From Lachnospiraceae bacterium (GTDB lineage Bacteria; Bacillota; Clostridia; Lachnospirales; Lachnospiraceae), in NCBI GenBank assembly GCA_004557975.1, contig SFEV01000001.1, forward strand, positions 68,710 to 132,709: DNA of 64,000 bases. Reading direction: 5' to 3'. The number at the start of each line of letters is the position of its first letter. The stretch's first letter is position 1. Position numbers and translations under genes: made by a program. The notes beneath the pieces are model-generated. The model worked only from the letters and a program-made list of their open reading frames with translations. It ran no database searches and was not told where the DNA came from. Below are positions 51,675 to 60,123 of the stretch, piece by piece.

Positions 51675-54600
51675 CTACTTTTTTTGCGTTACTTTTACAT
51701 TTTCTTTACCAAAAATATCATAGAGCTGCTGCAGCATCGCGTCATCCGCATTTACTGTCCAGTTATCACCCAGCTTCCGCACGGCCCTCTCGCTGCGCAC
51801 GTAAATCGCAACGTGATCCCTGCCTTCGCTGTGGCGGAGGATTCCAAACAGCTGCTGCTCCTTCTCCCGGTATTCCTTCATATCTGCAAACTGCACCCAC
51901 AGCTCCATCGGAACCTCCTCGAAGGGCCAGATTTTCTCGCAGATCAGCTTGCTTGGCTTATCGTCCTCGCTGTTTACACGACCTCGGACGAAAATTTTCC
52001 GGTCCTCCGTCAGATACTGGCTGTTCTTTTCATAGTCCCGCGGAAAAACGACTACTTCCACCGTACCGACCAGATCCTCCAGCGTGACAAATGCCATCGT
52101 CTTGTTCTGTTTCGTATATTTGATGGTTTTGGAGGTGATCATACCGCCGATCACAGCAGTGCTTCCATCCTTCACCCGCGACTGTCCTGTCTCCTCATCC
52201 AGCGCAAAATCAGCTGTCACGTTGGAAATCCCCCGTCTCCACAGAGATTCGTACTTATCCAGAGGATGACCGCTGATATAGATGCCCAGCACCTCTTTTT
52301 CAAATGCGAGAATCTGCTCCTTATCAAATTCTCCCACATTCGGCATCTGTACCTCGTACTCCCGTTTCTCTTCCTCGCCCATCAGATCAAACAGAGACAT
52401 CTGTCCTGTCACGGATGTTTTTTTCTCCATGGTGACGCGCTCCATAACGCCTGCATAGACGTGCATCAACTGTTTTCGCGTCCCGCCGAGTCCGTCAAGA
52501 GCCCCCGATTTAATCAGGCTCTCAATGGTACGCCTGTTGACCTCCCGTCCCGACACACGCTCAATGAAATCGGCTATACTGCAAAACGGTCCGCGGTCAT
52601 TGCGCTCCTTTACAATCGCATCGATGACCGGACGCCCGATACTTTTGATTGCAGAAAGTCCGTAGCGGATATTTCCGCGGTCCACGGAAAAGCTGCTCTC
52701 CCCAAGATTGATATCAGGCGGAAGGATTCCGATTCCCATCTGACGGCACGTCAGAATATATTCTGCCACTTTTCCCGGATTATCAATCACAGAAGTCATC
52801 AGTGCCGCCATAAATTCCACCGGATAATAATATTTCAGCCACGCCGTCTGATAGGCAACGACGGCATATGCGGCCGCGTGGGACTTGTTGAAGGCATACT
52901 TGGCGAAATCCGTCATGTCGTCGTATATTTTATTGGCAGTCTTTTCATCAATTCCGTTGGCAATGCAGCCCGGTACACCCTCCGCTTCATTTCCGTATAC
53001 GAAATTCTGGCGCTCCTTCGCCATTACTGCCGCCTTTTTCTTTGACATTGCCCTGCGCACCAGGTCGCTGCGCCCAAGGGTATAGCCGCCGAGATCACGC
53101 ACAATCTGCATAACCTGCTCCTGGTAGACAATGCAGCCGTATGTCGGCTCCAGGATCGGCTCCAGCTGCGGGCAGTCATACGTAATATTTTCCGGATGAT
53201 TTTTGCCGTAAATGTATTTCGGAATAAAATCCATCGGTCCCGGACGATACAGGGAAATACCGGCAATCACGTCTTCCAGGCTCTGTGGTTTCAGCTCTTT
53301 CATAAAGTTCTTCATGCCCGCACTTTCCAGCTGAAATACACCGTCAGTCTTTCCCGTTCCGAGTGAATCCAGCACAGCCTTGTCATCGTAATCGATCTTG
53401 GCCATATCGATGGATGTCCCGCTGCTCTTCTCGGCCAGCTCCACCGCATTCTGAATAACGGTCAGTGTGCGCAGTCCCAGGAAATCCATTTTCAGAAGCC
53501 CCAGCTCCTCCAGCGTCGTCATCGTAAACTGGGTCGTGATCGTGCCGTCAGAAGCCCTCGAGAGAGGTACGTACTCATCCACATCCTTCTGGCTGATCAC
53601 GACTCCGGCCGCGTGCATGGAGGTGTGGCGCGGAAGCCCTTCCAGACGTTTTGACATGTCGATCAGTTCATGAACCTGTGCATCATTTCCATACATGGTA
53701 CGCAGCTCCATGCTCATTTCCAGAGCCTTGTCGATGGTGATATTCAGCTCCTGCGGAACCATCTTGGCAATTGTATCACACAGAGCATATGGAAGATCCA
53801 TAACCCGTCCCACATCACGGATCACACCCCGCGCTGCCATCGTACCGAAGGTCACAATCTGAACGACGCGATCCTTGCCATACTTGCGAACCACGTAATC
53901 GATGACCTCCTGACGCCGCTCGAAGCAGAAATCAATATCAATATCGGGCATGGACACGCGCTCCGGATTCAGAAATCGCTCAAACAGAAGGTTGTACCGG
54001 ATCGGATCAAGCTGCGTAATTCCAAGGGTATACGAGACAATACTGCCGGCCGCCGAGCCTCTTCCCGGTCCCACCATGATGTTATTCTCCCGCGCATAGC
54101 GGATAAAATCCCACACAATCAGGAAATAATCTACATACCCCATCTCTTTGATGACAGAAAGTTCATATTCCAGCCGGCCCTTCAGCTCATCTGACCGGTC
54201 ACCGTACAGCCGTTCCAGCCCCTCAAAGCACAGCTTATTCAGATATTCCCAGGATGTATACGGCGCCGGAACGTCAAATTTCGGCAGCTTCGTCACGCCG
54301 AATTCAATCTCCACATGACATCTCTGCGCAATTCTGTGGGTATTTTCCAGCGCTTCCGGCGCATACGGAAACAGCTGGGCCATCTGCTGCGGCGATTTGA
54401 CAAAATACTGCCCGCCCTCATAACGCATACGGTCTTCATCGGCCAGTTTTTTCCCTGTCTGAATACACAGCAGGATATCATGGGAAGCCACATCGTCTTC
54501 ATACGTATAATGAACATCATTCGTCGCCACAAGCGGGATACCCGTCTCGCGGCTCATTCGCACAAGCTGCTGATTCACAAGCCGTTGCTCCGGAATCCCG

Positions 54601-55133
54601 TGATCCTGCAGCTCCAGGAAATAGTTGTCCTCTCCGAATACCTCCCGGTATCGCAGCGCCGTCTCCTTTGCCTCCTCATACATACCGCGCACAAGATATC
54701 GCTGTACTTCTCCCGCAAGACAGGCGCTGAGCGCTATGAGGCCCTCGTGATACTGACGCAGAAGCTCCATATCGACACGCGGTCGGTAATAAAAGCCTTC
54801 CACGAACCCCTTTGACACAATTTTCATCAGATTGGCATAGCCCGTATTATTCTCCGCCAGCAGCACCAGATGATAGTAGCGATCCTCATCATTTCCCGCT
54901 TCACGGTCAAAACGTGAGTTGGGAGCCACGTACACCTCACATCCAAGGACAGGATTGATACCTGCTGCCCGCGCTTCTCTGTAAAAATCGATGACACCGT
55001 ACATGACACCGTGATCTGTGATCGCAGCACTGTCCATCCCCAGCTCCTTCACACGGGCCACGTATTCCTTAATCTTATTGGAACCGTCCAGCAGACTGTA
55101 CTCTGTGTGGACGTGTAAATGTGTAAAATTCAA
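51675..55133 (-). CDS. dnaE: DNA polymerase III subunit alpha (DnaE)
   Basis: A 1152-residue C-family polymerase. The N-terminal PHP domain starts NFTHLHVHTEYSLLDGSNKI. GPGRGSAAGSIVSYTLGIT and PDIDIDFCFERRQEVIDYV hold the polymerase active-site Asp residues. A helix-hairpin-helix region (SLIKSGALDGLGGTRKQL) and an OB fold (TAVIGGMITSKTIKYTKQN) follow. This is the DnaE (not PolC) type, which in Firmicutes extends RNA primers or serves in replication with PolC. The start is TTG with AGGAG 6 bases upstream. The order HPr-like, dnaE, pfkA is frequent in clostridia. Confidence 0.97.
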   Translation of the reverse strand: MNFTHLHVHTEYSLLDGSNKIKEYVARVKELGMDSAAITDHGVMYGVIDFYREARAAGINPVLGCEVYVAPNSRFDREAGNDEDRYYHLVLLAENNTGYANLMKIVSKGFVEGFYYRPRVDMELLRQYHEGLIALSACLAGEVQRYLVRGMYEEAKETALRYREVFGEDNYFLELQDHGIPEQRLVNQQLVRMSRETGIPLVATNDVHYTYEDDVASHDILLCIQTGKKLADEDRMRYEGGQYFVKSPQQMAQLFPYAPEALENTHRIAQRCHVEIEFGVTKLPKFDVPAPYTSWEYLNKLCFEGLERLYGDRSDELKGRLEYELSVIKEMGYVDYFLIVWDFIRYARENNIMVGPGRGSAAGSIVSYTLGITQLDPIRYNLLFERFLNPERVSMPDIDIDFCFERRQEVIDYVVRKYGKDRVVQIVTFGTMAARGVIRDVGRVMDLPYALCDTIAKMVPQELNITIDKALEMSMELRTMYGNDAQVHELIDMSKRLEGLPRHTSMHAAGVVISQKDVDEYVPLSRASDGTITTQFTMTTLEELGLLKMDFLGLRTLTVIQNAVELAEKSSGTSIDMAKIDYDDKAVLDSLGTGKTDGVFQLESAGMKNFMKELKPQSLEDVIAGISLYRPGPMDFIPKYIYGKNHPENITYDCPQLEPILEPTYGCIVYQEQVMQIVRDLGGYTLGRSDLVRRAMSKKKAAVMAKERQNFVYGNEAEGVPGCIANGIDEKTANKIYDDMTDFAKYAFNKSHAAAYAVVAYQTAWLKYYYPVEFMAALMTSVIDNPGKVAEYILTCRQMGIGILPPDINLGESSFSVDRGNIRYGLSAIKSIGRPVIDAIVKERNDRGPFCSIADFIERVSGREVNRRTIESLIKSGALDGLGGTRKQLMHVYAGVMERVTMEKKTSVTGQMSLFDLMGEEEKREYEVQMPNVGEFDKEQILAFEKEVLGIYISGHPLDKYESLWRRGISNVTADFALDEETGQSRVKDGSTAVIGGMITSKTIKYTKQNKTMAFVTLEDLVGTVEVVVFPRDYEKNSQYLTEDRKIFVRGRVNSEDDKPSKLICEKIWPFEEVPMELWVQFADMKEYREKEQQLFGILRHSEGRDHVAIYVRSERAVRKLGDNWTVNADDAMLQQLYDIFGKENVKVTQKK

Positions 55134-55171
55134 GTTTTTCTCCTTCGTGTTCGTTTTCTCATTCTCTCATG

Positions 55172-55200
55172 ATTTTAACATTTTTGCACAGAAGCCGCAA
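55172..55200 (-). promoter_or_regulatory. Possible promoter of dnaE
   Basis: TTGCGG (55195-55200), 17 bases, TAAAAT (55172-55177). It lies after the terminator at 55234-55262, so dnaE needs a start here. Confidence 0.55.
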
Positions 55201-55233
55201 GAGCGGATCAGAACAGTGACTGTAACAACGAAA

Positions 55234-55262
55234 GCGGGGACTGCATGTACTGCAGTCCCCGC
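55234..55262 (-). terminator. Stem-loop between the HPr-like gene and dnaE
   Basis: A perfect 12-bp stem GCGGGGACTGCA/TGCAGTCCCCGC with a short loop, followed by TTTCGTTG on the minus strand. Confidence 0.7.
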
Positions 55263-55314
55263 ACTGGATTTCAAGTTTAAGATAAAATATTCCGGTAATT
55301 TTGATGACCGGTAA

Positions 55315-55548
55315 TTAATCATTCATCATGAAGCTGATCAGTCTGTCGATATCTTCCTTCTCGTATGCAATGATCTCCAGCTCCGGAATCTCTCCATTTG
55401 AAAAAATGTTTGCCATGGATACATACTGGCAGAGCTTTGACTTCAGATTCAGTCTGTCGCCCTCTCCTGTCACTAATTCTACTCTTCCCTTACAAGCGTC
55501 CACTACCTCAAAAAATCTGTTGATGTTTGTGATATTCTGTACTTTCAT
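55315..55548 (-). CDS. HPr-like protein lacking the phosphorylatable histidine
   Basis: A 77-residue protein with the C-terminal pattern of the PTS phosphocarrier HPr: VELVTGEGDRLNLKSKL, where the Ser of LKS corresponds to the HPr-kinase site Ser46, then a hydrophobic strand and a last helix (EKEDIDRLISFM). The N-terminal part (NITNINRFFEVVDACKG) has no His at the position of the GLHARPA motif; there is no His in the whole protein. It therefore cannot act as a PTS phosphocarrier, but could have a Crh-like regulatory role through the Ser. It sits upstream of dnaE, where clostridia often carry an HPr-family gene. RBS GAGGAG. Confidence 0.75.
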   Translation of the reverse strand: MKVQNITNINRFFEVVDACKGRVELVTGEGDRLNLKSKLCQYVSMANIFSNGEIPELEIIAYEKEDIDRLISFMMND

Positions 55549-55728
55549 ATCTCTGTCTCCTCTCCTATCCCTCTTTTACACGCCCAATATACGCCGAAAA
55601 TGCCGGGAAATCAAGCCATTCTTTTATTTTCGGCATAATTATGCTTATCCGGATTTCATCCGGTTCTCTTTTGTTGTTAATTTGTCAGAGGTCGCACATC
55701 AGATGCCGGCGACACGGATCATAATGCA

Positions 55729-56103
55729 CTATTTCTCTGCGATGGCCTCCACCTCAAGCAGCACATCCTTCGGAAGTCTTGCCACTTCAACGCAGGAACG
55801 TGCCGGGAATGTACCTGTGAAATATTTTGCATAGATTTCATTGATCTTTCCGAAATCGTTCATTTCCTTAATAAATACAGTGGTCTTGATCACCTGCTCC
55901 ATGGTTGTGCCGCAGGCCTCCAGAAGCCCTGCCATGTTCCGGAAAACCTGCTCTGCCTGTGCCTCAACGCCCTCCGGAATCTCTCCTGTGGCCGGATTTA
56001 CCGGGATAACACCTGACGTGAACACAAGATTGCCGAGCTCAATGGCCTGAGAATACGGTCCGATCGCTGCCGGAGCCTTGTCTGTACTGATTGCTTTTTT
56101 CAT
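55729..56103 (-). CDS. ridA: RidA family reactive intermediate/imine deaminase
   Basis: A 124-residue YjgF/RidA protein that hydrolyses reactive enamine/imine intermediates released by PLP enzymes. IGPYSQAI, VFTSGVIPVNPATGEI and FPARSCVEVARLPKDVLLEVEAIA are the family blocks; Arg in PARS binds the substrate carboxylate and the C-terminal Glu activates water. RBS AGGAGG lies 7 bases before the ATG. It follows the CvfB gene by 44 bases. Confidence 0.96.
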   Translation of the reverse strand: MKKAISTDKAPAAIGPYSQAIELGNLVFTSGVIPVNPATGEIPEGVEAQAEQVFRNMAGLLEACGTTMEQVIKTTVFIKEMNDFGKINEIYAKYFTGTFPARSCVEVARLPKDVLLEVEAIAEK

Positions 56104-56147
56104 AATATAGTCCTCCTTTTATAAAATCATTTGTTTATATCATTTAT

Positions 56148-56984
56148 TTACTTCACTTTGCGGATCTTTCCGTCACGGATCTCCACTCTGCCCTGTTTCA
56201 TCAGCCGTCCCACTGCACGTTTGAACGCATTTTTGCTCAGGCCGAACTCTCTCAGAATAACTTCCGGGCGAGCCTTGTCGTCAAAAGGAAGAACGCCCTC
56301 AAATTCCTCTATCGTCTCCATCACGTACTCTGCATCCTCATCCATCTGCAGATACGCCTTCTCCCGTACGCTCAGGTCCAGCTTTCCATCTTCCTTGACA
56401 CCCGATACCCGGGCCAGAATTCTGCTGCCGACCTTCAGCCCGGGATTTCCCTCGCGCTTCGGAATAAGTGCCGAATACTGATCGTCCACCGCCACAAACA
56501 CGCCGAAATTGTCGCTGATCTCATACACGATCCCATGTACCTCATCATTGATCTGATACGGGGAATTTTTTTTCAGATAAGGATAGACCTTCATCGTCGC
56601 ACAGAGCCGGCTGCTCTTGTCCACATACAGCGCCACCAGGCACTCATCCCCCGGATAAAGCTTCGCTGTCTGCTCATGGAAGGGAAGCAGCAGGTCCTTC
56701 TCCAGTCCCCAGTCGAGGAAAGCGCCGATCCTGGTCACATCCCGCACCTTCAGCACTGCCGTCTGCCCCGTCACCAGCTGCGTGCGGCGTCTCGTCGCAA
56801 TGAGCCGGTCACTGGAATCCTTATACAGAAAGACATCCACCGTGTCACCGCATTTCATCCCTTCTTCCGTCTCTTTGCGCGGAAGAAGCACCTTCTCCCC
56901 GGAATCCTGACTCTCGGCCAGATATACTCCAAAATTAACTTCCTTTACTATGATCAGTTCCTGTCGTTCACCAATTCTAAGCAT
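56148..56984 (-). CDS. CvfB-family S1 RNA-binding protein
   Basis: A 278-residue protein with the CvfB layout: three S1-type OB folds (residues about 1-60, 65-135 with VTRIGAFLDWGLEKDLLLPF, and 140-210 with GIVYEISDNFGVFVAVDDQYS) and a C-terminal winged helix (LREFGLSKNAFKRAVGRLMKQGRVEI). CvfB proteins bind RNA and affect virulence-factor expression in staphylococci; the target here is unknown. RBS AGGAG lies 7 bases before the ATG. The thioesterase gene is 67 bases upstream. Confidence 0.92.
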   Translation of the reverse strand: MLRIGERQELIIVKEVNFGVYLAESQDSGEKVLLPRKETEEGMKCGDTVDVFLYKDSSDRLIATRRRTQLVTGQTAVLKVRDVTRIGAFLDWGLEKDLLLPFHEQTAKLYPGDECLVALYVDKSSRLCATMKVYPYLKKNSPYQINDEVHGIVYEISDNFGVFVAVDDQYSALIPKREGNPGLKVGSRILARVSGVKEDGKLDLSVREKAYLQMDEDAEYVMETIEEFEGVLPFDDKARPEVILREFGLSKNAFKRAVGRLMKQGRVEIRDGKIRKVK

Positions 56985-57051
56985 AATATTTCTCCTGTCT
57001 CTCCGTCTGTCCGTATTACCGGAAAGCTGTCAGCAGCCCTCCTGGTGTATC

Positions 57052-57783
57052 TTATTTCCCGGCAAAACTGCCTGTTCCCTGTGCAAAGCACACAATCGCG
57101 TACGGCTTTTCCTCCTCATCACACAGGCTCACCGTAATCTCATTTTCATTGCGGTATACCACCGGTACGATCACATCGTGAAGATGTGCCTGTCTCCGGT
57201 ATTCCACCTTTAATTTTTTCACTTCAAAATCAGAAGGAAGATATTCCTCAGCCATATAAATGTACTGCCCGTTATTCACATGGTTATTGGAATCCAGATG
57301 ATGACGGCATACGGAAAACGAATTCTTCCTGATCCCCTCTCCCGTCACCTGTACCTTCCGCGAAGAATATTCCATATCCAGCGGCGGCTCCATCCCGTAC
57401 ATGGAAATATGCTCCGGATCCGGCTTAACCGGTCTCCCCGTCTCTGTATCCAGCAGAACCCACACACTGTTCGCCTTTGCAAGATAATTCTCCTGCTCAT
57501 CAAGCAGTGCAAAGTTACGGTGGCCATAGAACGCTCTGAATTCATGAGGCCACGTCCTCACTAAAATTTTCTCCCCCAGATCCGGTCTGCGCAGAATTTC
57601 AATCTGCCAGGACAGTATTACCCACACACGCTGCCGCTCTTTCAGATACTGTATCCCGCGTCCCAGAGACTCCGACTGAAACGTGGAGCAGTCCTGAAAA
57701 TAATCTGCCAGTGCAACGAGAGACAGCTTCTGCTTCATGTCCGTCTCACTGTATCGCACACGGCTCTCAAACTGGTACGCCAT
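57052..57783 (-). CDS. Acyl-ACP thioesterase
   Basis: A 243-residue double hot-dog fold thioesterase of the bacterial FatA/FatB type. It releases free fatty acids from acyl-ACP. RVRYSETDMKQKLSLVALADYFQDC opens the first hot dog, FRAFYGHRNFALLDEQ is the inter-strand block, and CRHHLDSNNHVNNGQYIYMAEEYL holds the catalytic Asn/His region. AAGGAGG stands 5 bases before the ATG. Its promoter lies about 90 bases upstream with a terminator-like hairpin between, so expression may be attenuated. Confidence 0.93.
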   Translation of the reverse strand: MAYQFESRVRYSETDMKQKLSLVALADYFQDCSTFQSESLGRGIQYLKERQRVWVILSWQIEILRRPDLGEKILVRTWPHEFRAFYGHRNFALLDEQENYLAKANSVWVLLDTETGRPVKPDPEHISMYGMEPPLDMEYSSRKVQVTGEGIRKNSFSVCRHHLDSNNHVNNGQYIYMAEEYLPSDFEVKKLKVEYRRQAHLHDVIVPVVYRNENEITVSLCDEEEKPYAIVCFAQGTGSFAGK

Positions 57784-57801
57784 AATTCCTCCTTACGCAA
57801 A

Positions 57802-57836
57802 AAGAGCTGCATAAAAAACATTTTATCACAGCTCTT
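57802..57836 (-). terminator. Terminator-like hairpin in the thioesterase leader / after ccsA
   Basis: AAGAGCTG/CAGCTCTT stem with an 18-19 base loop, followed by TTTTT on the minus strand. It lies 85 bases after the ccsA stop and 19 bases before the thioesterase ATG, downstream of the thioesterase's own promoter. Confidence 0.65.
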
Positions 57837-57869
57837 CCATAACATGTCATTTCTTTATGCCATTTTTTA

Positions 57870-57898
57870 ATTATACAGGCGAATTTCTGAGATTACAA
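57870..57898 (-). promoter_or_regulatory. Promoter of the thioesterase-CvfB-RidA group
   Basis: TTGTAA (57893-57898), 17 bases, TATAAT (57870-57875). It lies between the ccsA stop and the hairpin at 57802-57836. Confidence 0.7.
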
Positions 57899-57920
57899 CC
57901 TTTTTTTGCTCCATTTCGTC

Positions 57921-58751
57921 TCACGCATAGCTGTGCACACTGGGAATAAACGTATTTACACCAATATACGTAAATATGACGCAGATAAATCCTGCAACGG
58001 CAAACACAGCCGCCGCCTTTCCTTTCCACCCCCGGGACAGGCGAAGATGCAGATAAATTGCATAGATGATCCATGTGATCAGCGACCAGGTCTCCTTGGG
58101 GTCCCAGGCCCAGTAACTTCCCCATGCGCGCTCCGCCCAGATCGCACCGGTCACAATTACAAAAGTCAGAAACAAAAAGCCCAGAGATGCCGCCCGGTAG
58201 CTGATCAGGTCCAGCTTCTGTTCCTGCGGAATATGCTCTTCCCAGAAGCTGTTTCCCTGCATTCTTCGGCGAAGCAGAAACATCAGCGATACGGCAAAGG
58301 ATACACCGAAGGCTCCATAGGAGATAATAGCCGTGGATACGTGAATGGCAAGCCAGTTGCTGCGCAGGGCAGGCATCAGCTCCCGCACCTCGCGGCTCTG
58401 CATGGCTGCATATCCAATCAGCAGAAAAATCACAGGCGTAACGAATGCACCGAGGGCCTGAAACCTGTATTTCCACAGAAAGACGAGAAAACACAGGCAG
58501 ATTCCCCAGGCGAAGCTGGTAGCAAACTCATACTGGTTCGTAAGAGGCAGGCGTCCTGCACCTATGCCTCTGACCACCATCGCCCCCGTGTGAAACAGAA
58601 ATCCCGCTCCGATCACCCAGCCTGCAACCCGTGCAAACAATTCCCGCTTCATAACAAGAAACAGAAAATACAGTACCATCGCTCCAAGATACAGAAGCAT
58701 CGCTGCCGTAAACAGGATATTTTCTATATTAAGATACCATTCACTGTTCAT
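57921..58751 (-). CDS. ccsA: System II cytochrome c maturation protein CcsA (ResC)
   Basis: A 276-residue membrane protein with about eight helices. The tryptophan-rich heme-handling motif is WGSYWAWDPKETWSLITW, flanked by conserved His residues (ALRSNWLAIHVSTA and NTFIPSVHSY). With ResB it carries heme across the membrane and ligates it to CxxCH motifs. The client here is NrfA, encoded in the same operon. The start codon overlaps the end of resB by 11 bases; a GAGAGG site precedes it. Confidence 0.94.
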   Translation of the reverse strand: MNSEWYLNIENILFTAAMLLYLGAMVLYFLFLVMKRELFARVAGWVIGAGFLFHTGAMVVRGIGAGRLPLTNQYEFATSFAWGICLCFLVFLWKYRFQALGAFVTPVIFLLIGYAAMQSREVRELMPALRSNWLAIHVSTAIISYGAFGVSFAVSLMFLLRRRMQGNSFWEEHIPQEQKLDLISYRAASLGFLFLTFVIVTGAIWAERAWGSYWAWDPKETWSLITWIIYAIYLHLRLSRGWKGKAAAVFAVAGFICVIFTYIGVNTFIPSVHSYA

Positions 58752-60099
58752 CCTTTTTCCTCTCTTCCATCTCCGCACACTGATCTGCACGTTTCTCCCC
58801 GGATATCTCTTCCGGCTTCAGGGTTCCTCCGGCTTTTATACACCTTTCTGCAAGTTTCTCCTCAAACATGGCTCCTGCTTTCCGGCATCTTCCCGAAACT
58901 GCCCACACTCCGCTCTCTGTTCTGACCGCCCACATCTCCTCCGGACGAACGTAAAAAGCCAGAATCAGAGCCGCTACAACGAGAAGCCCGCCGAACGCCG
59001 CAAGCCACTGAAACGGATCCTTCTTAACCTGAATCAGCGTATACGGCTTCGGATCATGGAAAACGTACGTATAATCATCCACTGTAATCTTCTCACCGTC
59101 ATGGAGCACATTCATCCCCAACACATCGTCATTGTAGTACAGCGCATACAAATAAGCAGGATTTTTCAGGGAAGACGTAGCAGTCGCAGGATTGCCCGCT
59201 TCATCCTGAATATAATCCGGATAGAAGGAACGCAGCATCAGAATGAGTTCTTCCTTCCCCTCTGTCTTCAGATATTCTCCGGCACAAAGAAGCTCCTCCT
59301 GAATTTTTTCCTCTCCCTTCCAGACAGACACTCCGGCCGCCCATCCGGTGGAATTCTGGTAAAATTTCATGCCGAACAGCGACGCAGGCGCATTGACACG
59401 TGTCACAGCACTGGCTGTCTTTTTCGTCCCGGTCTCGGTGACCGTGATATCCGCCTGATACTGTTCTACCGTGTCATCCTCCCTCAGGAGAATCTGAAAG
59501 TCATCAATGGTCAGCTCGTACCCCGTCCCGCCGATCTGCTTCGTCTGTCCCGCCACACCGTAAACCGCATATTCTGTCTGCAGCAGCTGTCCAAGACCAA
59601 ATCCCGCAATAATTACCAGCATTCCAAGATGGCAAAGCCACGCGCCCCAGATACCGGCACTGTTGCGCCGTGCATACCGCAGCGTTTTTCCGTCAGATAC
59701 AGTTTCCTGTACGCGATGAAATCCCATCCCTGCAAACACCGGCTCTGTCTCCCGGACCAGATACACAGTACCGCCTCCACGTACACATTTTTCCGGTGCA
59801 AACCCGCTCTTCATCTGTCCAATCAGACGCGGAAAGTGCATTACATTGCAAAGCAGCAGATTCAGGCACAAAAACAGCGTCAGTATGACAAACCAGACGC
59901 AGTGGAACACGTCGTCCAGTCCAAGAAACATAATGAGACCTGCTGCAGTCTCCGGATAATTCGCAGTATAGTACGACAGAATTTCTCCCTGAGGAATCAG
60001 GCTTCCGGCCGTACAGGCAAGCACCAGTATGATCAGCAGAAGCACCGCACATTTCATGGAACGCAGGAAACGCACTGTTTTTTTCAGTAAATTCATCAT
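58741..60099 (-). CDS. resB: System II cytochrome c maturation protein ResB (Ccs1)
   Basis: A 452-residue ResB-like protein: three N-terminal helices (MKCAVLLLIILVLACTAGSLIP, FHCVWFVILTLFLCLNLLLC and GAWLCHLGMLVIIAGFGLG), a large extracytoplasmic domain (about 185-350) and a last helix (WLAAFGGLLVVAALILAFYV). Together with CcsA it forms the heme-delivery and synthetase complex. Two adjacent ATG codons (60099 and 60096) both follow AGGG closely. It lies 24 bases after nrfA and overlaps ccsA. No ResA or CcdA thiol-redox partner is in the window. The C-terminal tail of about 80 residues is highly charged. Confidence 0.92.
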   Translation of the reverse strand: MMNLLKKTVRFLRSMKCAVLLLIILVLACTAGSLIPQGEILSYYTANYPETAAGLIMFLGLDDVFHCVWFVILTLFLCLNLLLCNVMHFPRLIGQMKSGFAPEKCVRGGGTVYLVRETEPVFAGMGFHRVQETVSDGKTLRYARRNSAGIWGAWLCHLGMLVIIAGFGLGQLLQTEYAVYGVAGQTKQIGGTGYELTIDDFQILLREDDTVEQYQADITVTETGTKKTASAVTRVNAPASLFGMKFYQNSTGWAAGVSVWKGEEKIQEELLCAGEYLKTEGKEELILMLRSFYPDYIQDEAGNPATATSSLKNPAYLYALYYNDDVLGMNVLHDGEKITVDDYTYVFHDPKPYTLIQVKKDPFQWLAAFGGLLVVAALILAFYVRPEEMWAVRTESGVWAVSGRCRKAGAMFEEKLAERCIKAGGTLKPEEISGEKRADQCAEMEERKKDEQ

Positions 60100-60123
60100 C
60101 CCTACAGCCTTTCCGGCAAATCC

